A DNA stretch of 64,000 nt, taken from Methanobacterium_B sp963825335. Lineage in GTDB: Archaea; Methanobacteriota; Methanobacteria; Methanobacteriales; Methanobacteriaceae. This document shows positions 9,344 to 18,418 of this stretch, in pieces (the stretch's first letter is position 1; every line of letters begins with the position of its first letter). The translations under genes and the position numbers were made by a program. Where the stretch lies: assembly GCA_963825335.1 (NCBI GenBank), contig CAWGSP010000001.1, positions 2,170,001 to 2,234,000 on the forward strand. The letters run 5' to 3'. The notes under the pieces were generated by a model. That model did no database searches. It worked only from the letters and a program-made list of their open reading frames with translations, and was not told where the DNA came from.

Positions 9344-9355
9344 TTTTTTTTTTTT
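9344..9355 (+). terminator. oligo-T terminator after the histone gene
   Basis: Twelve T residues start four bases after the histone stop. Archaeal RNA polymerase terminates at such non-template T runs without a hairpin. Confidence 0.6.
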
Positions 9356-9545
9356 GATTCTCAAATATGATAAATGCTCGAATCATTTATTTTCACGAAT
9401 TAGTGCAATTTTCTGCTTATTTAATTAAAAAAAATGTAACTTTTATTCAGGATAGTTTAATAAGATAACATCGTGTCTATCATTCATAAGTCTATGGGAT
9501 ATTCTATTTCAAAAAAGATGCAGAATGTTACATAAAAGAGTTATG

Positions 9546-10193
9546 TTACAATTTCTTAATTACATCAGAATAATCCGGTTTAAAAATATGTGCACTGACA
9601 GAATGCATGGTTATTGGTCCCATTCCAATATCAAGATGTCCACATATATGATCTGCCAATCCTGTTAATCCAAAGAAGTCAGGTATCCATTCACGGAATA
9701 TATCATGACTGCGCCAAACTGCCGTAGTATAAAGCTTGTTGTGACGAATCTTATAATCAATCATTATCATGGCTGGTATATCATTCTGATACTGATCTAT
9801 TGAGGGATCAAATAGGGACATGGTAGCTCTTCTAGTTGTTTCACAATTTTTAAGACGATTAATTACCGATTCAACTTGATCGGTTCTCACCCTATAAGTA
9901 TTTTTGCCTAATTTGAATCCGAAATGTTCCCTTAATCTGTTACCATTACTGAAACGCACTCCATAATTTTTATGGTCTAAAAATTGTTTCCTATATTTTT
10001 TTAATTTCTCATCGCTAAATAAATTTACACTTGGATTATCAGAATTTTTAGGATCTTCAATGGTTACAATCAGATTTAAAAGCTCTTTGGAGATGAAATT
10101 ATCTTCATCTTCAATATCATCCCCCTCTTTCATAATAATCGTTAAAAGGGTTTTCCAGGCATCTTCAGCATGACCCGTAGTTATAGTTATCAT
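9546..10193 (-). CDS. archaeal thymidylate synthase homolog lacking the catalytic cysteine
   Basis: The 215-residue protein has the archaeal ThyA layout. The N-terminal part ends in ELLNLIVTIEDPKN, a GVRFSNGNRLREHFG segment follows, the phosphate-binding pair is R121-R122 (ETTRRATMS), then come IDYKIRHNKLYTTAVWRSHD and a terminal SVSAHIF. In true thymidylate synthases the segment before the D-Y/F-K strand reads Pro-Cys, and that Cys attacks dUMP. Here it reads IPAMIMIDYKI, so Ala141 replaces it. The only cysteines lie elsewhere (C117, C184). The protein may bind a pyrimidine nucleotide without methylating it, or do different chemistry. The next gene is mobA, 92 bases upstream on the same strand. 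Confidence 0.75.
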   Translation of the reverse strand: MITITTGHAEDAWKTLLTIIMKEGDDIEDEDNFISKELLNLIVTIEDPKNSDNPSVNLFSDEKLKKYRKQFLDHKNYGVRFSNGNRLREHFGFKLGKNTYRVRTDQVESVINRLKNCETTRRATMSLFDPSIDQYQNDIPAMIMIDYKIRHNKLYTTAVWRSHDIFREWIPDFFGLTGLADHICGHLDIGMGPITMHSVSAHIFKPDYSDVIKKL

Positions 10194-10285
10194 AGGATAT
10201 CTTGAATATACAAATTTATCATTATAAAACGAGTAAAGGTTATAGATAATTTATTATTTTAATATTTTGGTTCGAATTTAATCTT

Positions 10286-10882
10286 TTATTTGATGTCCTC
10301 CATTCGATTGATGTTGAGAAAAATTTTCCCTGTTTTATCGATGGATTCAGCATCAACATATTTGACATTTAACTGCATTATTAATGATTTAACATCGTGC
10401 ACATCTTCGGATAAGAGTTTCTTAATGTCATCCATCACACATTTCTTGTATATTGAATGTAATGGTTCTAAACGTCCATTAGACCATTTAGGTACGATTG
10501 AATCGTATTCCATATCTTCGGATAGTCTAAACATATTATTTACAAATTTTATAGTGATATATGGGGAATCACACGGTAATATGAGGGCTTTATATGAAAT
10601 ATAAGCTAATCCTGTTAATATTCCACCTAGCGGGCCTTGATCTTTCAATATATCAGTAATTATCTTTAATTTTTTGTAGTCTGGCAAAATAATTTCATTT
10701 AAAATTTTTTTATATTTATAAACCTGTTTATCATCCCTTAAAACAAGGATTATTTCATCTGCCACCGATGTTACTGTTTCTATGACGTGTATGATCATGG
10801 GTTTGTTGTTGATCGATATCAACCCCTTATCTTGACCCATACGTCTGCTCATTCCTCCGCAAAGTAATATACAGGAGTTCAT
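10286..10882 (-). CDS. mobA: molybdenum cofactor guanylyltransferase MobA
   Basis: The 198-residue protein begins with the nucleotidyltransferase loop LCGGMSRRMGQDKG (residues 7-20). It then shows DQGPLGGILTGL, the metal-binding PCDSP and EPLHSIYKK, which define MobA. MobA transfers GMP from GTP to molybdopterin to form the guanine dinucleotide cofactor. Methanogens need this for the molybdenum or tungsten formylmethanofuran and formate dehydrogenases. Length is typical. It lies downstream of guaB, which supplies the guanine nucleotide branch, but a 110-base gap leaves co-transcription uncertain. Confidence 0.92.
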   Translation of the reverse strand: MNSCILLCGGMSRRMGQDKGLISINNKPMIIHVIETVTSVADEIILVLRDDKQVYKYKKILNEIILPDYKKLKIITDILKDQGPLGGILTGLAYISYKALILPCDSPYITIKFVNNMFRLSEDMEYDSIVPKWSNGRLEPLHSIYKKCVMDDIKKLLSEDVHDVKSLIMQLNVKYVDAESIDKTGKIFLNINRMEDIK

Positions 10883-10993
10883 TTAGTATCACCATGAATA
10901 TTAGATTTATTTGATAAAATAAATATTTAATTTTGAAAAAAAAATTTTTTAGTAAAACAACTAACCAATCATATTGTCCTACTTTTTTGGTTT

Positions 10994-12481
10994 TTACATA
11001 AGCCTTGAAGTTGGGTAATTTGGACTTTCATTTGTTATGGTTAGGTCGTGTGGATGGCTTTCAGTCATACCGCTGGATGTAATCCTAACAAACTTAGCTT
11101 TTTTCTGTAGGTCTTTAATGTCACTCGCACCACAGTAGCCCATTGAAGCTTTAATTCCACCAATTAGTTGGAAAAGAATCTCATTTGCGAGTCCTTTGTA
11201 TGGAACAACTCCCTCAACACCTTCAGGCACAAGTTTCGCATGTTTCATAGGCCCCTTAACTTCTTGGAAATAGCGGTCTGTTCCTGCACCTACACCACCA
11301 GTCATTGCACCAAGAGAACCCATTCCCCTGTACTGTTTGAATTTCCTTCCATTCATAATCACAACATCTCCAGGAGCTTCATGTGTACCTGCAAGAAGGC
11401 TTCCCAGCATAACTGCATCAGCTCCTACTGCTAGTGCCTTTGCAACATCTCCAGAGTATCTCAAACCACCATCTGCTATAACTGGAACGTCATAATCTTT
11501 TGCAACATCTGCAACACTAGAAATTGCTGTTAATTGAGGAACACCTACACCTGCAATTATCCTTGTGGTACATATAGATCCCGGCCCTATACCAACTTTT
11601 AAACCATCAACTTCTGCAGCCATAAGGTCTTCGGCTGCTTGACTGGTTGCAATATTACCCACGATTAAGTCTGCATCAATATTATCCTTCATGGTTTTGG
11701 CAAATTTAACAATACTAGGTTTATGTGCATGTGCACAGTCCACAGCTATAATATCTGCCCCTGCATCGTCAAGTGCCATTGCACGGTCGAGATCGAATGG
11801 TCCGGTTGCTGCTGCAACAAGGAACCTACCTTTATTATCACGGGAAGCATTAGGATATTTCTTATTCTCTAAAATATCTCTCATAGTCAATATTCCGACT
11901 ATAACACCATCTTCCACAACTGGTAACCTTTCAACCTTGTTTTCATATGCAATATCCAGAGCTTCTTCGGGCGTGGTTGATTCAGAAACTGTTACAACAT
12001 CCTCCGTCATAATATCCAGTACTTTTCTTTCAGAATCCGAATTGAGGATTGGTTTAACATCCCTTCGACTTATAATTCCAACCACCATGTTATCTTGAAC
12101 AACTGGAAGTCCGCTTATTGATTCTTCATCCATTATTTCTTGGGCCTCAATTATTGAAGCTTCTGGCGTAATGGTAATAACATCCCTGATGGTAAGGTCA
12201 CCAGAACGTTTGACCTTTTTTATTTCCCCAATTTGTTCATTGATGGTCATATTACGGTGTATAACACCCAACCCCCCTTCTTGTGAAAGAGCTATGGCCA
12301 TTTCTGCTTCAGTTACAGTGTCCATTGCTGAGCTTATAATTGGAATGTTAATACTATAATTTCTTGAAATTTGTGCAGTGGTTGTAACATCCTTTGGTTC
12401 AACAGACGAAATTGATGGTAACATCAAAAAGTCGTCAAATGTAAAACCCATAGGCGCATTTTTTAACTTTTCAGAGAACAT
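10994..12481 (-). CDS. guaB: IMP dehydrogenase GuaB
   Basis: The start at 12481 is preferred over one ten codons earlier because GGAGGT lies 6 bases upstream and the family begins MFSEKL. The 495-residue enzyme is a TIM barrel (KLKNAPMGFTFDDFLMLPS onward) with two CBS domains inserted at about residues 95-215. The active-site loop GPGSICTTRIIAGVGVPQ carries Cys304, and the flap motif YRGMGSLGAMT follows. It oxidises IMP to XMP with NAD+, the committed step to GMP. CBS domains bind adenine or guanine nucleotides and tune activity. It appears to have its own promoter. Confidence 0.96.
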   Translation of the reverse strand: MFSEKLKNAPMGFTFDDFLMLPSISSVEPKDVTTTAQISRNYSINIPIISSAMDTVTEAEMAIALSQEGGLGVIHRNMTINEQIGEIKKVKRSGDLTIRDVITITPEASIIEAQEIMDEESISGLPVVQDNMVVGIISRRDVKPILNSDSERKVLDIMTEDVVTVSESTTPEEALDIAYENKVERLPVVEDGVIVGILTMRDILENKKYPNASRDNKGRFLVAAATGPFDLDRAMALDDAGADIIAVDCAHAHKPSIVKFAKTMKDNIDADLIVGNIATSQAAEDLMAAEVDGLKVGIGPGSICTTRIIAGVGVPQLTAISSVADVAKDYDVPVIADGGLRYSGDVAKALAVGADAVMLGSLLAGTHEAPGDVVIMNGRKFKQYRGMGSLGAMTGGVGAGTDRYFQEVKGPMKHAKLVPEGVEGVVPYKGLANEILFQLIGGIKASMGYCGASDIKDLQKKAKFVRITSSGMTESHPHDLTITNESPNYPTSRLM

Positions 12482-12652
12482 AAGAATACCTCCAACCCAA
12501 GGGTTGTTCAAATAATTTAAATTTTTTCATGTTATTTTCACTGTTTACTTTATTTTATAAAACCTTTAAATGGTTTGATTGAAAAAAATTTATATACCTA
12601 AAAGTTATTATGTTTTTAGTGAATTTTTCTTTAATAATAAAATTTCAATACA

Positions 12653-13366
12653 TTAAAAGTTATCTATCATTGTTTTTAGTTCAGCAACAGCATCACGATG
12701 GATGCTCCCTTTGTTCCTATCGCCGCCGGTACATGCTGCTCCTCGAATACCAACAACATCACAACCAATCTCATCGAGTAATCCCAACTGATTTTTCTTG
12801 ACAGAACCTGCAAGGGCTGATTTTAAACCGAAATCATGAATGGTGTTGTTGAATACTTGGAGTTTATCACTATTCATATGATCGAAGAGTGTACTTCCAT
12901 CTTTAACAGCGGTATCAAGCATAGCAAGATCAGCCCCTGAATCTGAAGCTATCCTAGGAATTTCCATTGGATCGACTGCATCAATTCTGTGGGCATCGGC
13001 ATATCCAGATGCAACGATCAAAGCATTTTTATCAAATTCCCTGACAGATCTGACCACATTCTCCATGACTTCTACGGCTTCATCATAGTTTTTAGTACCG
13101 TAAAGTCCGACTTTTATATAGTCAGCACCAGAAACCACAGCACCAGCAGCTGCAAGAGACACGGTTCCTGGTTTGTACGGTACATCTCCCAGTGTTGCAC
13201 TCACATGCATTCCAAGAGGAGTCATTTCCCTTATACTCTTTATAACCCACGGGAAGTTCGCACCCAAGGAACCCTCCTTAGGATTTTTCACATCAATTAT
13301 ATCTGCACCGCCTTCAATGGCTTCAAGTGCCTCGTCAGTGTTTATTGGACTAATTAAGAGAAGCAA
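12653..13366 (-). CDS. mfnB: (5-formylfuran-3-yl)methyl phosphate synthase MfnB
   Basis: The 237-residue protein matches MfnB (formerly DUF556). It begins MLLLISPIN, has the strand GGADIIDVKNPKEGSLGAN with the Schiff-base type lysine, then HVSATLGDVPYKPGTVSLAA and VVGIRGAACTGGDRNKGS near the end. It condenses two glyceraldehyde-3-phosphate units in the first step of methanofuran synthesis, so it marks a methanogen. The start is TTG at 13366 with GGAGG 8 bases upstream; no ATG fits. The gene stands alone, 171 bases upstream of guaB on the same strand. Confidence 0.93.
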   Translation of the reverse strand: MLLLISPINTDEALEAIEGGADIIDVKNPKEGSLGANFPWVIKSIREMTPLGMHVSATLGDVPYKPGTVSLAAAGAVVSGADYIKVGLYGTKNYDEAVEVMENVVRSVREFDKNALIVASGYADAHRIDAVDPMEIPRIASDSGADLAMLDTAVKDGSTLFDHMNSDKLQVFNNTIHDFGLKSALAGSVKKNQLGLLDEIGCDVVGIRGAACTGGDRNKGSIHRDAVAELKTMIDNF

Positions 13367-13639
13367 ATTATATACCTCCTATTTTTTGATAAAAAACCCA
13401 TAACTCTACTTAAATCTTATGAGTCCATTAATATATTTAATTATTTAGAATATAGGAAGCAGACATATAAAGTTGTTCCCTAATCAGAAAACTGGATCGA
13501 TAAAAAATGGTCAAAAATCTGATAAATCCAATTATTATCTAGAAATAGGTGTATGCATCTGGATCCAAACTGAATAATTGATATTAGCATGTTGATCATG
13601 AACCCAAATATGATTATGGGTTCATTATTTGATCTGTAA

Positions 13640-14641
13640 TTAAATATTGTGAATGAAGTAATGCAACACATCAAATGGTTTCAGATAATTTGAGGATAAT
13701 AAAATGATATTTATCAACAATATCGATATTGCAATGAGTATAGCATATTCTGTCAATGTATTGAAGGGCACTTCAAAGTTTCTACGCCTGGAATCAACAT
13801 AGTAATAGGTGAATGGGAAAAGTACGATGGTTTGGGGTATCAGTATATTAAAAAAATCTATTAGCGTGAAGTTTAAAGGCATTGTACCGCCTAAAAACTG
13901 TTTTAATAGTGGTAAAAATAATATAATAACAAAACTAAGCATTAGAAGTGAGAATATAGGATAAAAAATGATATATTTGAGTTTGTTAGAAGCAGAATAC
14001 TGTAGATAAAACTCAACTTCTGGATCCTTGATAATATCATAATTTGCATCATAATCATCCTCGTCAATCAAAAGATGATTCACCTGATTATCATCGATTT
14101 TTTCAACATATTGGACATTTAACAACAGTTTACCTGCATCATCACAGTTAACATAATATAATTGGGGGCTGGACATATCCCTATCCATTTTCATGCCCTT
14201 TGGAAGTGTTATACTGTATTCGTGTTGATTTGGACCGTCTAATCGTGACGTGGCTACATAGCCTGTTAAATTCTTCAAACTGATTTTATTGGGCTTCTTT
14301 TCAAATCCAGGTTTAGGATCGAGATATTCTATTTCCAGTTTAACATGTCTGAGTCCTGTCTGAAGATAATTAATAGATTTAGGATAACTTTCTAGGTCGC
14401 CCAAATTAACATTGAAAACAGCAAATTCTCCGTGTATATTATTTGAAGGATCATATGACGCTATAAAAAATAAAGGAGCACTAGTATCTCGCCGTTTAAT
14501 ATTTAACTTTAAAAAATTTTTTATCCTTATCTGGAGAAATTGTTCATCGGTGTATAGATCCATGACTTCCCTAATCAATCTCCCATGTGTAGGATTTATG
14601 ATATCCTCAAAGTACCAGCAATTCTGTTCTTTAATCAACAT
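13640..14641 (-). CDS. uncharacterised membrane protein with large soluble N-terminal part
   Basis: Residues 1-220 are soluble and rich in beta-type segments (WYFEDIINPTHGRLIREVMD, LKNLTGYVATSRLDGPN). Residues about 222-330 contain three hydrophobic helices with a cytoplasmic-looking DSRRRNFEVPF loop between the second and third. There is no signal peptide, so the large domain is probably cytoplasmic. I do not recognise the family. A 40-codon frame (14698-14820) lies just upstream on the same strand. The next gene over, divergent, is an M48 protease that also has a long soluble N-terminal part and membrane helices. Confidence 0.7.
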   Translation of the reverse strand: MLIKEQNCWYFEDIINPTHGRLIREVMDLYTDEQFLQIRIKNFLKLNIKRRDTSAPLFFIASYDPSNNIHGEFAVFNVNLGDLESYPKSINYLQTGLRHVKLEIEYLDPKPGFEKKPNKISLKNLTGYVATSRLDGPNQHEYSITLPKGMKMDRDMSSPQLYYVNCDDAGKLLLNVQYVEKIDDNQVNHLLIDEDDYDANYDIIKDPEVEFYLQYSASNKLKYIIFYPIFSLLMLSFVIILFLPLLKQFLGGTMPLNFTLIDFFNILIPQTIVLFPFTYYYVDSRRRNFEVPFNTLTEYAILIAISILLINIILLSSNYLKPFDVLHYFIHNI

Positions 14642-14697
14642 CTTTTAGAGTTCCCATAATAGATAAACCAGCCGAATATTGCACAATTATATTTTAA

Positions 14698-14820
14698 TCA
14701 ATCTTTTAAGTTACATCTCAAATGAATTCGTTTGATATTTTTGGAACTATCACCATAGACAGTTTTTATCTGTTTGATCTCCGCACTTAAAGGTTTAAGA
14801 TTACGACCATACCTCATCAT
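14698..14820 (-). CDS. possible small basic protein, 40 aa
   Basis: The frame starts at tandem ATG codons about 8 bases after GGGGG and encodes 40 residues with many Lys/Arg (RYGRNLKPLSAEIKQIKTVY, ending RIHLRCNLKD). It sits 56 bases upstream of the membrane protein gene on the same strand, so the two could share a transcript. I do not recognise it; it may also be a leader or a remnant. Confidence 0.35.
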   Translation of the reverse strand: MMRYGRNLKPLSAEIKQIKTVYGDSSKNIKRIHLRCNLKD

Positions 14821-15460
14821 GATATTTTCCCCCAAACATTTCCAAATGATTCAAAAATCTTTTATTTCTATACTGTATCATATAAAAAATTTATAAAAAT
14901 TATAATTAATCATAAATTTTTACTAAATCATTTATTTCTAATAATTATCAACTTATATGGTTGATTTCAATATTTAATAATATCTAAACCCAGATGTTGA
15001 AATTCTGGATTTTATGTAAAAACATCTCTCCAAATATTGATTTCTGACCAAACAATAAATATTCTAAGAATGATAGCTCTATAATCTCTAATGGTAATAG
15101 TTAGCAATTAAAAATTTATTAGATCGGTTTATGATCATTATCTTGAAATGTCCAAACATACACTCGACTATATGTTTATTGGGTAATTTAATGAACCCAT
15201 ACAAGAATATGACTCAAACAATCTCTACTGAATATTTCTGATGCTGATAATTGTTGAAATTTAATTTTTCATCATAAAATGCTTCTGAAACTGCTATTAA
15301 AAATTTAAATATTTATCCATTTATCTAAACCAAATTTCAATCCAATTATCACAACTTATTATTATCTCGATGCTTTTTCAAAAATTATTTAATCGATTAA
15401 AACCATAAAATATGTAATAAACTGTTAAATTAGAATTATTGATTTTATAGTTGGTGAAAA
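14821..15460 (+). other. divergent intergenic region, nothing further recognised
   Basis: This AT-rich region lies between minus-strand genes and the plus-strand M48 protease. It must hold promoters for both directions. I see no open frame worth reporting, no repeat array and no RNA gene. The protease start at 15461 follows GGTGAAAA. Confidence 0.5.
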
Positions 15461-16882
15461 ATGTCTGGACCCGAATATTTTACGATCGACACTGCTGTTG
15501 CACCAGTTCATAAGGATGAAATTTTTGAATTCATACTTACATACTACTTAAAACCCAAACCCAAAAATTTTAGAAACATACACACACACGGGGAAAGAAA
15601 TTACTCCACACTCAGTTTTACTGCCATGAATCCGAAGGATGGCGGTCAAGTATTTGTTAGGATGAGATCTGGTAATCCTATCAAAGTTGAAATGGATCCT
15701 GATGAAACAGCATCTGCAAAGTTTACTAACTCAATTAAAGAGGACCTCATAAATGTTGTGCAGTTTTATCATGAAAATGTGCGGCAGTCCACACTGTACT
15801 TCTCATGGATAGAGGGAGAAAAGATCATACCGGAACAGCCTCCTAATTCTAGGAAAAAAATTTCGGACAGATTATTCGGGAGTAATCTACTGGTTATTTA
15901 CATAATTTTTTTCGGGATAAACGTCATATTATTCATATTATTAGGACTGCGGTTAGCGATAATTGCAATTTTAGCTATTCAACTTAGTATTGTACTATTA
16001 TCCGACAAGATTTACACATCGGGAAATAATTGGAATGTAACAGAATCAAATCCCTATGTACATATAATGGAGTATCAACTCCCTATCCAAGAGTTCCAAG
16101 AATTTCGTAAAAAATTTGGAAACAAAGTCGTTACCCAGATGAAAAAGGAAATATACGACAGGACATTTGCAGTAGGTGAAACACCCACATGCCAACTTGG
16201 ACATGAAGTATTTGAAAATTATGGGTTTAGGTGTAATCCAGAAGGTCAACTAGTGAAGAAGATTGATGTGTACAACATCGTTAAAACAGCAGCAGATAAA
16301 TTCCAACTCCCTATGCCCAAAATTGCGATTTCAAATACGATGGTTCCCAATGCCGCAGCAACAGGACCCAGCCCCAAAAGGGGTTTGGTGTTGATAACAA
16401 CAGGATTGCTTGTTGAACTTGAAGAAAATGAAATACTAAGCGTGCTAGGGCATGAAATGGGACATCTTCAAGGACGCGACCCCATAGTTCTTTTCTCTAT
16501 AATAGCGATACAATTCATACTCAGCTACACCCTGTTGTACCCAATTTTTTTGATAAGCCCTATTGTGTACATCATCCTAATCCTGGCCTTGATCTTTTTC
16601 GTTGCCAAATTCTTTGAAACACGCGCAGACCTTGTTTCTGCTATGAAAATTGGACACCCAGAATTACTTGCACAATCTCTGAGAAAGATAGGGTTCAGTC
16701 GGCTGCAAATGGAGAGAACATCGTCTAATATCCTAAGTTGGATTTCATTCGATACCCATCCACCACTCTACTTCAGAATAGAACGATTAGAGAATTTGAA
16801 AACACCGATAAATGTTAAACATCCCTTGTTAAGATCTGCTAAGGATGTTTTCATAGGCTTTAAACGTTCCTTCGGTCGTTGA
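15461..16882 (+). CDS. M48 family zinc metalloprotease with an extra N-terminal domain
   Basis: The C-terminal two-thirds is an HtpX/Ste24-like peptidase. The zinc and catalytic motif LGHEMGHLQGRD contains HEMGH at residues 331-335, and the third ligand is probably in FETRADLVSA (E386). Hydrophobic segments lie at about 143-180 and 344-384, so the active site faces the cytoplasm as in HtpX. HtpX-type proteases degrade damaged membrane proteins. Residues 1-130 form a soluble domain I do not recognise, and residues 195-265 add a second soluble stretch with C244 and C258. At 473 residues it is much longer than HtpX (about 290). GGTGAAAA precedes the ATG. Confidence 0.88.
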   Translation: MSGPEYFTIDTAVAPVHKDEIFEFILTYYLKPKPKNFRNIHTHGERNYSTLSFTAMNPKDGGQVFVRMRSGNPIKVEMDPDETASAKFTNSIKEDLINVVQFYHENVRQSTLYFSWIEGEKIIPEQPPNSRKKISDRLFGSNLLVIYIIFFGINVILFILLGLRLAIIAILAIQLSIVLLSDKIYTSGNNWNVTESNPYVHIMEYQLPIQEFQEFRKKFGNKVVTQMKKEIYDRTFAVGETPTCQLGHEVFENYGFRCNPEGQLVKKIDVYNIVKTAADKFQLPMPKIAISNTMVPNAAATGPSPKRGLVLITTGLLVELEENEILSVLGHEMGHLQGRDPIVLFSIIAIQFILSYTLLYPIFLISPIVYIILILALIFFVAKFFETRADLVSAMKIGHPELLAQSLRKIGFSRLQMERTSSNILSWISFDTHPPLYFRIERLENLKTPINVKHPLLRSAKDVFIGFKRSFGR

Positions 16883-16978
16883 ATCCCTAAAAAAAATTTT
16901 ACTTTTTTTTATAAAATTTTTTATTTTCATAATATCCAAAAAAAAATTTATTATTCATGCTTATAACTATTTATTCTA

Positions 16979-17137
16979 TTATAAAAATCTAAAATAAAAC
17001 ATGACCCCCAACACAACCAGGATGATGATCAGCAAGGATATTATGATTCCAATTAAACCTGCACCTTCTCTCTTTTTATGTGCATAATTCTGTATGGTTT
17101 CTTCGTGGTTATTTTCATCAAGATCATCGTCTATCAT
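16979..17137 (-). CDS. small single-span membrane protein, 52 aa
   Basis: The frame encodes an acidic N-terminus (MIDDDLDENNHEET), a basic KKREGAG stretch and one hydrophobic helix (LIGIIISLLIIILVVLGVMF) ending in FRFL. The charge pattern and clean helix make it a convincing membrane peptide. No SD is seen. A TTTATAAAT box centred about 30 bases before the ATG suggests a leaderless transcript. It follows the LutAB-like genes on the same strand, 57 bases after the last stop. I do not recognise a family. Confidence 0.6.
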   Translation of the reverse strand: MIDDDLDENNHEETIQNYAHKKREGAGLIGIIISLLIIILVVLGVMFYFRFL

Positions 17138-17194
17138 ATAAATAAAATCTGTCTTTGTAAGGATTTATAAATTGGGGTTTGGCTATTCTAAAGT

Positions 17195-18418
17195 TTATTT
17201 TTCATCGTGACCATCGTTGAATGGTGATCCGTGTTTCGTGATGTTGTTTTTGATAAGTTCGTGTTCGGATGGGTACAGGTTGGATTTAACAGATTCATTT
17301 CTTAAACTTTCTATTAAATTACTGGTTTTGATATCCAGCGGACATTCAACTGTGCACAGTCCACAAAGGGTGCAGTTATAAAGTCCTGCTTCAAAACAAG
17401 CTGTTTTGTCAGAGATAAAATTGCTTAACACAATTCCTCTTCCCCCTAAATGTCTTTTATATCCAAATTCGTAGCCTAAAACTGTGTATACTGGACATGT
17501 TACTATGCAGCTGCCGCAGCCAATACACTTCAAGGATTCACCATATTTTTCAATGGCTTGGTGTCTCCCGTTGTCTAACAATATGACAACAACTCTGTGT
17601 GCGCCGTACATATTTTTTAGTAATATCTGTTCTATGTCTGCTGTTTTGGATGGTGATGATATTACATTGATATATGCGGGTATGGTTTTTCCAGTGGCAA
17701 ATATTGTCTCGAGTTTCACAACTGATACAGCATCTTCTATTGTTTCAACGAATTTGTCTATGCCCACCACAACTATATGTGTGTCGAGCATCGAAACCAT
17801 GCTTATATTCCCTTCGTTGTGTACAGTAACAACAGATCCATCATCGGCTGCTAGTGAATTAGCCCCGGTTATTCCAACTGAGCATTTTGATATTTTAGAC
17901 AGCACATCTTCTTTGACAGCTTCTAGTATGGCTCGTGGTTCTGGTTTAACATCAACATTGAATTCTTTAGATATTATTCTGGCAATATCATCCATTCGGA
18001 GATGTGAAGCAGGTCCAATCGGATGTGATGGCAGACTATTTGGGTCGAGCTGTACAATCCTGTCACCCAGATCTGTTTCAAGAACCTCAATACCTCGAGA
18101 TTCTAAAAATTCGTTGAGACCAATTTCTCCGACTGTATTTGATTTAGATTTTGCAACTATCTTATGGTCTTTTACAATTTCGTATACTGCTTTCAGTGCT
18201 TCTTCCGAATTTTCAGCATAAACAACTTCGATACCATTATCTTCTAACCGTTCCTTTCCCTTTTCGATTAGTTTAGCAATATTTTTGACCGAATGTTCCC
18301 TTATCTTTTTTACATGTTCTTGGAGCTGGGTTGTGCGTTCATTGTCTATGATCTTCTGTCTCCGTTCTTCCAATATCCCAAATGATCGGTTCATTGATTT
18401 TATTTCGGACTCCTTCAT
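17195..18418 (-). CDS. LutB-like LUD-domain iron-sulfur protein
   Basis: Residues about 40-270 form an LUD (lactate utilisation, DUF162) domain, with KSNTVGEIGLNEFLESRGIE and VGITGANSLAADDGSVVTVHNEG. A ferredoxin-type part follows with two clusters, CIGCGSCIVTCP and CTLCGLCTVECP, each binding one [4Fe-4S]. In bacteria LutB works with LutA and LutC to oxidise L-lactate to pyruvate. The start overlaps the stop of the LutA-like gene by four bases (ATGA), so the two are co-translated partners. No LutC or dehydrogenase is nearby. The oxidised substrate in this organism is therefore unknown. Confidence 0.85.
   Translation of the reverse strand: MKESEIKSMNRSFGILEERRQKIIDNERTTQLQEHVKKIREHSVKNIAKLIEKGKERLEDNGIEVVYAENSEEALKAVYEIVKDHKIVAKSKSNTVGEIGLNEFLESRGIEVLETDLGDRIVQLDPNSLPSHPIGPASHLRMDDIARIISKEFNVDVKPEPRAILEAVKEDVLSKISKCSVGITGANSLAADDGSVVTVHNEGNISMVSMLDTHIVVVGIDKFVETIEDAVSVVKLETIFATGKTIPAYINVISSPSKTADIEQILLKNMYGAHRVVVILLDNGRHQAIEKYGESLKCIGCGSCIVTCPVYTVLGYEFGYKRHLGGRGIVLSNFISDKTACFEAGLYNCTLCGLCTVECPLDIKTSNLIESLRNESVKSNLYPSEHELIKNNITKHGSPFNDGHDEK

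Noticed and set aside
17484..18221. 245-codon plus-strand frame
   Set aside because: It is antisense to the LUD-domain gene with its cysteine motifs, and shows no family features of its own.
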